Below, piece by piece: positions 6,101 to 10,560 of a stretch of 10,560 nucleotides of DNA. This DNA comes from Akkermansiaceae bacterium (GTDB taxonomy: Bacteria; Verrucomicrobiota; Verrucomicrobiia; Verrucomicrobiales; Akkermansiaceae). Within the stretch, counting starts at the first letter, position 1; each line of letters begins with the position of its first letter. The stretch spans positions 1 to 10,560 of the forward strand of contig JALZVA010000225.1 in NCBI GenBank assembly GCA_023301335.1, written 5' to 3'. The notes below the pieces were generated by a model. That model was not told the origin of the DNA, searched no databases, and was given only the letters and a program-made list of their open reading frames with translations. Position numbers and translations under genes: made by a program.

Positions 6101-7501
6101 ATGAAGTTAAAATTTTGCGGAGCAGCGGGAACAACTACAGGGTCACAGCACCTTCTTGAAGTCAATGGGAAGAAAATATTGTTAGACTGTGGGTTATACC
6201 AAGGACGGAGAAAAGACGCGTATGAGATCAATAAAAATTTCCCTCATTTTGATCCTTCAGAGATCGATGCGGTGGTACTTTCCCATGCGCATATTGATCA
6301 TTCAGGCAACTTACCAAACTTAACAAGTAATGGCTTCAAGGGGAATATCTATGCAACCTTTGCCACACGTGACCTCTGTCAGGTGATGCTTGCAGACTCT
6401 GCGAGGATTCAAAAATCTGATGCTGAGTGGGTTTCTAAGAAAAGAAAAAAAGAAGGGCTTCCTCCGATTGAAGCGCTTTACACAGAGGTGGATGCGGAGC
6501 TATGCATGCGTCAGTTTATCAATCTAGGATACAATCGTAAGATGTTGATTGAAAAAGGAGTGAGTATCGAATTCCTTGATGCAGGGCACATTTTAGGCTC
6601 AGCCCAGGTGGTGATCGAGGTGGAAGACGAAGCCGACGGGAAAACCAAACGCTTCCTCTTCTCTGGCGATGTAGGCCGTGGGGAGAATGATATTTTAAGA
6701 AATCCTGAAGCCGCAGAGAACATTGATTTCGTACTGATGGAATCCACCTATGGAGGACGTGAGCACACCTTGGGAACCAAGGCGGATGATCGCATTGCCG
6801 ATATTCTTACGAAAGCAATCAAGAGGGGCGGGAAAATCATTATCCCAGCCTTTGCCGTGGAGAGAACCCAGCAGCTTCTTTATGTGCTACACCAGTTGTT
6901 CGAGGACGGAAGAGTGCCTCGTATCCCCGTGTATGTGGACTCACCTCTAGCAGTGAACGCCACAGAGATTTTCCGCCTGCACCCTGAGTGCTTCAATCAA
7001 GAAGTGTATGATTTCTTATTTGAAAAGCGGAATCCATTCGGCTTTGAGGGACTTACTCTTGTGCGTTCGGTAAACAACTCAAAAGAACTCAATGCTAGAA
7101 AAGACCAAGCTATCATCATCTCTGCATCAGGGATGTGTGAGGCTGGACGTATTCTCCATCACCTACGTAATACGATCGAAGACTCAAAAAACACGATCCT
7201 ATTCGTAGGTTACTGCGCACAGCAGACACTCGGCTGGAAGATCCGTGAAGGCTGGGAAGATGTAAAAATCTTTGGTCAAACCCATAAGCTTAAAGCGCAT
7301 GTAGAAATCGTGGATTCATTTTCAGGTCACGCAGACCACTCAGAGCTAGTAGATTACTTCCAAGCGATGACAGGCAAGAAGGAAAAAGTATGGCTCGTGC
7401 ACGGTGAAGAAGAACGCTCACAAATTTTCTGTGATGCTCTACGTGATATCCATGAAGGCTCAGTAGATGTGGGCGTGCTAGGAGAGTCTGTTGAGTTTTA
7501 G
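6101..7501 (+). CDS. Metallo-beta-lactamase/beta-CASP RNA-processing nuclease (CPSF/YSH1-like family)
   Basis: This is a cytoplasmic zinc-dependent nuclease of the MBL-fold, RNA-specificity (beta-CASP) type, expected to cut or trim RNA. MBL motifs are complete: SHAHIDH (His62, His64, Asp66, His67), His163 in DAGHILGS and Asp190 in FSGDVGRG. The beta-CASP insert follows, with MESTYGG (213–219), IIIPAFAVERTQQLL (246–260), YVDSPLAV (278–285), SASGMCEAGR (341–350) and VGYCAQQTLG (369–378). The fold closes with DSFSGHADHSEL (405–415) and VHGEEE with His434. At 466 residues it has the usual length of bacterial COG1236-type proteins; it lacks the C-terminal extension of RNase J. The ATG at 6101 is directly followed by the conserved MBL start (KLKFCGAAGTTTGS), so the start is secure. 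It appears to be transcribed alone; whether it acts as endo- or exonuclease is not visible from sequence. Confidence 0.93.
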   Translation: MKLKFCGAAGTTTGSQHLLEVNGKKILLDCGLYQGRRKDAYEINKNFPHFDPSEIDAVVLSHAHIDHSGNLPNLTSNGFKGNIYATFATRDLCQVMLADSARIQKSDAEWVSKKRKKEGLPPIEALYTEVDAELCMRQFINLGYNRKMLIEKGVSIEFLDAGHILGSAQVVIEVEDEADGKTKRFLFSGDVGRGENDILRNPEAAENIDFVLMESTYGGREHTLGTKADDRIADILTKAIKRGGKIIIPAFAVERTQQLLYVLHQLFEDGRVPRIPVYVDSPLAVNATEIFRLHPECFNQEVYDFLFEKRNPFGFEGLTLVRSVNNSKELNARKDQAIIISASGMCEAGRILHHLRNTIEDSKNTILFVGYCAQQTLGWKIREGWEDVKIFGQTHKLKAHVEIVDSFSGHADHSELVDYFQAMTGKKEKVWLVHGEEERSQIFCDALRDIHEGSVDVGVLGESVEF

Positions 7502-7580
7502 AAAAAGAGAGTGGCCGCTCTAAGCAAAACGCGCAGAAAAAAGCAGACAAGATTTTGGCTGTGCAATAGATGCTTGGTTG

Positions 7581-7586
7581 TATAGA
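7581..7586 (+). promoter_or_regulatory. Candidate -10 box of nadB, very close to the start codon
   Basis: TATAGA lies 8 bp before the ATG at 7595, inside TTGTATAGATT, which matches TTGTATAGTTT upstream of the gene at 6101 at 10 of 11 positions. A transcription start 6–8 bp further on would leave almost no 5' leader. No clear -35 box is present at normal spacing. Confidence 0.3.
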
Positions 7587-7594
7587 TTCGCCGT

Positions 7595-9211
7595 ATGAAT
7601 TCTGACTTTCTTGTCATTGGGTGTGGTATCGCTGGGTTAAGCTTTGCCTTAAAAGCGGCGGAGCATGGATCTGTGGCGGTGATCACTAAGGGGAAGGCTC
7701 TGGAGTCTAATACGGCATGGGCACAAGGGGGAATCTCTGCAGTGCTACCTGAGGGGCAGCGTGAAGACGGAGATACCTTAGAGAAGCATGTAGTCGATAC
7801 GCTAGATGCAGGTGCAGGGCTCTGTAAGGAAGATATTGTGAAGGCAATTATTTCTGATGGAGCGAAGGCGATCGAGGACCTACTGAGCTTTGGAATTGAA
7901 TTTGATCAAAAGGAGCAGGATCAGTTTGCTCTGGGGAAAGAAGGCGGGCACTCACAGAGGCGGATTCTTCACCATAAGGACACCACGGGCTTAGAGATTG
8001 CTTCAGCTCTAGTGAGTGCGGCTAAAAAGCATAAAAATATCACGTTTTTAGAGGAGCACTTTGCGGTAGATTTACTCACGACAGGGCAGTTAGGCGCGAT
8101 TACTCAGGATCGTGTGCTGGGTGCCTATGTGTTGGATGAGGTAAACAACGAAGTGAAAATTTTTCGCTCAGACCGCGTGCTACTAGCGACTGGAGGCTGT
8201 GGTAAGGTGTATCTTTACACGACGAATCCTGACTCAGCCACCGGAGATGGTGTAGCGATGGCCTGGAGAGCTGGCTGCCAGATTTCTAACATGGAGTTCG
8301 TGCAGTTTCACCCGACATGTTTCTATAACCCTGCTGCGAGTGAAGAAAAGGCGAGGTCGTTCCTCGTTTCTGAGGCGGTGAGAGGAGAAGGAGGCTTGCT
8401 GGTGAATCGAGAAGGTGAAGACTTTGTGAAAAAACATGACCCACGCGGCTCACTAGCTCCGCGTGATATCGTGGCAAGGGCAATCGATCATGAACTAAAG
8501 AAAACTGGAGCACCTTGTGTGTTTCTCGATGTTACACATAAGCCTAAAGGGTATATGCAAGAGCGTTTCCCTCATATTTATAACACCTTGTTAGAGTTTG
8601 GGCATGATTGTGAAGAGCAGCCTATTCCAGTGGTACCTGCGGCTCATTACCAGTGCGGAGGAGTGGTCACAGATATCAATGGAAGAGCGAGTGTAGGAGG
8701 GCTATTTGCAGTGGGTGAAGTAGCATGCACAGGGCTACACGGAGCAAATCGTTTAGCTTCAAATTCTCTGTTAGAAGCGAATGTGATAGCAAATAACGCC
8801 TACCACGAGATGCTCTCTCGCTTCCCTCTTGATAAAGATCCTGAGTCAGCTCCAGATATTCCTGCTTGGGAGTATGGAGATCTAACACCCCCTGATGAGG
8901 CGGTGCTAATCTATCACTCATGGGATGAAATCCGCCGCCTGATGTGGGACTACGTTTCTATTGTCCGCACGGATAACAGGCTAATGAGAGCGGGGCACAG
9001 ACTGAGAAATCTACGCAATGAAGTGCGTCAATTTTATTGGGGCTACAGAGTAGATTCAGACCTTTTAGAACTAAGAAACTTAGTTACAGTAGCTTCACTA
9101 GTAGTGGACTGTGCCGTGCTACGTAAGGAATCTAGAGGGATTCACTACATGCTGGATTACCCTAATAGCGTGGAGAGGTTCCAGAAAGATACGGTGGTGA
9201 GAAAGTTCTAA
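7595..9211 (+). CDS. nadB: L-aspartate oxidase, first enzyme of de novo NAD synthesis
   Basis: NadB is a cytoplasmic FAD enzyme that oxidises L-aspartate to iminoaspartate, which NadA then condenses with dihydroxyacetone phosphate to quinolinate. The FAD-binding Rossmann motif is at residues 7–16 (VIGCGIAGLS), followed by the flavoprotein signature NTAWAQGG (39–46). The fumarate-reductase-like catalytic core is complete: FHPT with His239, Arg290 in APRDIVARAI, His351 in AAHYQCGG and Arg386 in GANRLASNSLLE. The C-terminal helical domain is present (RRLMWDYVSIVR, then RNLVTVASLVV). The length of 538 is normal for the family. No nadA or nadC is visible in the window. The gene follows the nuclease by 93 bp and probably has its own promoter. 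It has no Shine-Dalgarno, and its start context CGTATGAA is shared with two other genes here. Confidence 0.97.
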   Translation: MNSDFLVIGCGIAGLSFALKAAEHGSVAVITKGKALESNTAWAQGGISAVLPEGQREDGDTLEKHVVDTLDAGAGLCKEDIVKAIISDGAKAIEDLLSFGIEFDQKEQDQFALGKEGGHSQRRILHHKDTTGLEIASALVSAAKKHKNITFLEEHFAVDLLTTGQLGAITQDRVLGAYVLDEVNNEVKIFRSDRVLLATGGCGKVYLYTTNPDSATGDGVAMAWRAGCQISNMEFVQFHPTCFYNPAASEEKARSFLVSEAVRGEGGLLVNREGEDFVKKHDPRGSLAPRDIVARAIDHELKKTGAPCVFLDVTHKPKGYMQERFPHIYNTLLEFGHDCEEQPIPVVPAAHYQCGGVVTDINGRASVGGLFAVGEVACTGLHGANRLASNSLLEANVIANNAYHEMLSRFPLDKDPESAPDIPAWEYGDLTPPDEAVLIYHSWDEIRRLMWDYVSIVRTDNRLMRAGHRLRNLRNEVRQFYWGYRVDSDLLELRNLVTVASLVVDCAVLRKESRGIHYMLDYPNSVERFQKDTVVRKF

Positions 9212-9228
9212 TCACAGTCTCTTCATTC

Positions 9229-9253
9229 TAAAATAATCCCAGATTTCTGGGAT
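9229..9253 (-). terminator. Hairpin terminator between the convergent nadB and Fur-family genes
   Basis: ATCCCAG (9236–9242) and CTGGGAT (9247–9253) form a perfect 7-bp stem with a four-base loop. On the minus strand it is followed by TATTTTAG, so it best fits termination of the Fur-family gene that ends at 9302. On the plus strand there is no T-tract, though it may still slow transcription leaving nadB, whose stop is 24 bp away. Confidence 0.6.
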
Positions 9254-9301
9254 GCGATTCTTGCGAAGGATGAAGGGAAAACACCTACGAAATGAGGGTG
9301 C

Positions 9302-9796
9302 TTAACGCTTCCTGATTCTCTTTCCTTCAATCCTAGACTGGATGAGGTTCTGGCAAATGCCCTTACTACGAAGATTTTCACAGGCGGCCTCGATACGAAT
9401 CGATTGGCTCACAGGGCGGAAGCCCATGCGTCTGGTAAGACAGTCGTTAAGGATGTCGATATTATCGTCTTCAAACTCGATCACTTTCCCGCAGTCTACA
9501 CAGATCATGTGGTTGTGTGAAGGACGGTCGTGGAAATTTGGATCGTAGGTTTTTACATCTTCTCCGAGGTCGATTTCGTAGAGAAGTTTTGCGTCCACTA
9601 ATAGTGCGATGGTGCGGTACACCGTAGCACGTGAAGCATTAGAGTTATTTTTTTTAACTCTTTCGTAGAGTTCATCCGCGGTGAAGTGCTCGTCATTAGA
9701 GAAAATGATATCCACTAGCGCATCACGTTGAGAGGTTTTTCTAAGCCCCTTGCCTTTGATGTAATTATCTAGTTTTTCCTGGATTGTCGCATTCAC
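9302..9796 (-). CDS. Fur-family metal-dependent transcriptional regulator
   Basis: This is a DNA-binding metalloregulator of the Fur/PerR/Zur superfamily. The N-terminal winged helix holds LRKTSQRDALVDIIF (18–32), HFTADELYERV (37–47) and recognition segment SRATVYRTIALL (55–66). The dimerisation domain carries His94 and His96 with the first cysteine pair in HNHMICVDCGKVIEFED (Cys99, Cys102, Glu107). The expected C-terminal Cys pair is present but widely spaced (Cys139-x8-Cys148, in ACENLRSKGIC). The length of 164 is slightly above E. coli Fur (148). Sequence alone does not decide between iron, zinc and peroxide sensing. The start is GTG at 9796: the frame meets a stop seven codons upstream and has no other start until Met97. 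A promoter and an inverted repeat overlap right before it, suggesting autoregulation. It converges with nadB and diverges from a lipoprotein gene. Confidence 0.92.
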   Translation of the reverse strand: MNATIQEKLDNYIKGKGLRKTSQRDALVDIIFSNDEHFTADELYERVKKNNSNASRATVYRTIALLVDAKLLYEIDLGEDVKTYDPNFHDRPSHNHMICVDCGKVIEFEDDNIDILNDCLTRRMGFRPVSQSIRIEAACENLRSKGICQNLIQSRIEGKRIRKR

Positions 9797-9825
9797 AATC
9801 TCAATAAAGAGATCTTAATGAGATT
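9797..9825. promoter_or_regulatory. 29-bp inverted repeat, candidate operator for the Fur-family regulator
   Basis: AATCTCAATAA (9797–9807) faces TTAATGAGATT (9815–9825) around a 7-bp centre; 10 of 11 positions are complementary. It sits between the divergent Fur-family and lipoprotein genes and covers the -10 box and spacer of the putative Fur-family promoter. It is not the classical E. coli Fur box, but position and symmetry fit autorepression. Confidence 0.5.
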
Positions 9826-9831
9826 AGTCAA
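9803..9831 (-). promoter_or_regulatory. Sigma-70-like promoter of the Fur-family gene
   Basis: On the minus strand TTGACT (9831–9826) matches the -35 consensus at five of six positions. After exactly 17 bp comes TTTATT (9808–9803), 4/6 for the -10 box. The predicted transcription start, about 7 bp further on, falls on the GTG start codon at 9796, so the mRNA may be leaderless. Confidence 0.5.
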
Positions 9832-9879
9832 GTGCAGATCTGCCTTGCTTTTATCTATTCTCTCGGGCATTTCACTCTC

Positions 9880-10326
9880 ATGCCTTTTAAACTTACAGTC
9901 TTGCTTCTGTTTGCCCTTCTCGCTTCCTGCGCGAAAGAAACTCCGTTGTTACGTGTGGATAGTTTCAAGATGAAGGATACAGAGCTGGCGAATAAAAACG
10001 CAGCTATGGTGAGGGGGGATCAGAATTATTTATTGTTCGGTAAAATATCTAAACCCGAGCGGGAAAAAACCGCTGGGCACTACCTAACAGTGAGGCGGAA
10101 GGATACTGGAGATGCAGTAAAGATGCGCTTCACCTATCAGCAGGTAAGGACAGGCTCTAAGAAATTAGTGAAGGAAGCCCAGCTTGCCCCAGATGTGCTA
10201 CACCATGAATTTAGCGTCTCTGGGGAAGACTATAAGACCAATGGAAGGATTCTCGCGTGGCACTTAGAATTACTTAGTGACACGGGAAAATCTCTTGCTT
10301 CAAAGCAGTCTTATCTTTGGCAATAG
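9880..10326 (+). CDS. Small outer-envelope lipoprotein of unknown function
   Basis: The 148-residue product begins with a lipoprotein signal peptide. MPFK is followed by a hydrophobic run and the lipobox LLASC, with Cys17 as the predicted lipidation and cleavage site. The mature part is soluble, charged and probably beta-rich (YLLFGKIS, HYLTVRRKDTGDAVKMRFTYQQVRT, GRILAWHLELLSDTG). This resembles a single immunoglobulin-like or jelly-roll module, but I recognise no family. I chose ATG 9880 because it places the signal peptide correctly; the in-frame GTG at 9832 would add 16 residues before it. The gene is divergent from the Fur-family regulator and shares its 83-bp upstream region, so it may be controlled by that regulator. 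Its stop lies only 10 bp from the convergent serC stop, with no visible terminator between them. Confidence 0.7.
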   Translation: MPFKLTVLLLFALLASCAKETPLLRVDSFKMKDTELANKNAAMVRGDQNYLLFGKISKPEREKTAGHYLTVRRKDTGDAVKMRFTYQQVRTGSKKLVKEAQLAPDVLHHEFSVSGEDYKTNGRILAWHLELLSDTGKSLASKQSYLWQ

Positions 10327-10336
10327 CCAGTTGCCC

Positions 10337-10560
10337 TTACCCCTTGACCTGAGCGTAAGCCCAGTCGAGCCAAGGAACGAGAGCTTCTAGGTCTGCGGTA
10401 TCCACTGTACCACCACACCAGATACGGAGTCCTGCAGGAGCGTCACGGTAGGCTCCAATATCATAGGCGGCATCTTCTGCTGCGAGGAGTTTTACCATTT
10501 GCTTTACCTGGTCTGCGTCAAGTTCAAGCGTGAGACAGACAGAGGTGGTAGAAGCGGTGG
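10337..10560 (-). CDS. serC: Phosphoserine aminotransferase, C-terminal fragment (cut by window edge)
   Basis: Reading the minus strand from the window edge gives 73 residues ending in TAA at 10337–10339. The segment DIGAYRDAPAGLRIWCGG followed by ADLEALVPWLDWAYA is the conserved C-terminal end of SerC of the alphaproteobacterial/archaeal-like subfamily, a PLP-dependent class V aminotransferase. SerC converts 3-phosphohydroxypyruvate and glutamate to phosphoserine and 2-oxoglutarate in serine synthesis. The PLP-binding lysine and the rest of the enzyme lie beyond the window, so completeness cannot be judged. The gene converges on the lipoprotein gene with a 10-bp gap. Confidence 0.8.
   Translation of the reverse strand, partial: TASTTSVCLTLELDADQVKQMVKLLAAEDAAYDIGAYRDAPAGLRIWCGGTVDTADLEALVPWLDWAYAQVKG

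Noticed and set aside
7508..7522. Palindrome AGAGTGGCCGCTCT region after the beta-CASP gene as a terminator
   Set aside because: As RNA it forms only about five pairs around GGCC and has no T-tract on the plus strand; there is no minus-strand gene for it to serve.
9253..9267. TGCGATTCTTGCGA between nadB and the Fur-family gene as a hairpin
   Set aside because: It is a short direct repeat of TGCGA, not an inverted one.
9832..9879. GTG at 9832 as the start of the lipoprotein gene
   Set aside because: It would place 16 extra residues before a complete lipoprotein signal peptide that begins at ATG 9880.

Overview
The window looks like a piece of a chromosome from the Planctomycetes–Verrucomicrobia–Chlamydiae group, most likely Verrucomicrobiota. 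This is an inference from several clues. The GC content is moderate. S1C/PDZ proteases stand in tandem. A secreted transglutaminase–esterase fusion has a C-terminal domain of a kind I associate with PVC bacteria. Start codons are mostly without Shine-Dalgarno sequences. No hit to a named genome was possible. No mobile-element genes, CRISPR array, tRNA or rRNA were seen.

Layout. Bases 1–297 are the end of an unidentified membrane protein. Bases 298–575 are a gene-free, AT-rich stretch dominated by a very long hairpin (stem arms 393–423 and 469–499, then eight T). Bases 576–2662 hold a two-gene unit: an exported, apparently active trypsin-fold/PDZ protease, and 8 bp later a second exported protein of the same fold. 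In the second protein the catalytic His and Ser are replaced and a PDZ domain sits inside the protease fold. A small TA-flanked inverted-repeat segment (2663–2765) follows, then a secreted NTF2-like protein (2822–3400) with a clear intrinsic terminator. A large minus-strand gene (3534–5684) encodes an exported transglutaminase-like plus alpha/beta-hydrolase protein. After a 416-bp gene-free interval come a beta-CASP metallo-beta-lactamase RNA-processing enzyme (6101–7501) and nadB, L-aspartate oxidase (7595–9211). A Fur-family regulator (9302–9796, minus) converges on nadB and diverges from a small lipoprotein gene (9880–10326). The window ends inside the C-terminus of serC (minus).

How the genes relate. 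Only the protease pair is clearly an operon. Four products (both proteases, the NTF2-like protein and the fusion enzyme) carry export signals and should act in the envelope or outside it, and a fifth is a lipoprotein. NadB (NAD synthesis), SerC (serine and PLP-linked metabolism) and the beta-CASP enzyme (RNA processing) are housekeeping. The Fur-like gene has a good promoter with a 29-bp inverted repeat lying across its spacer and -10 element, which suggests autoregulation.

Most notable for follow-up: the 31-position hairpin RNA, in which five of the six imperfect positions are G·U pairs in the plus-strand transcript only; the degenerate protease with an inserted PDZ domain next to an intact one; a repeated start-codon context (CGTATGAA) combined with -10-like boxes so close to start codons that several mRNAs may be leaderless.
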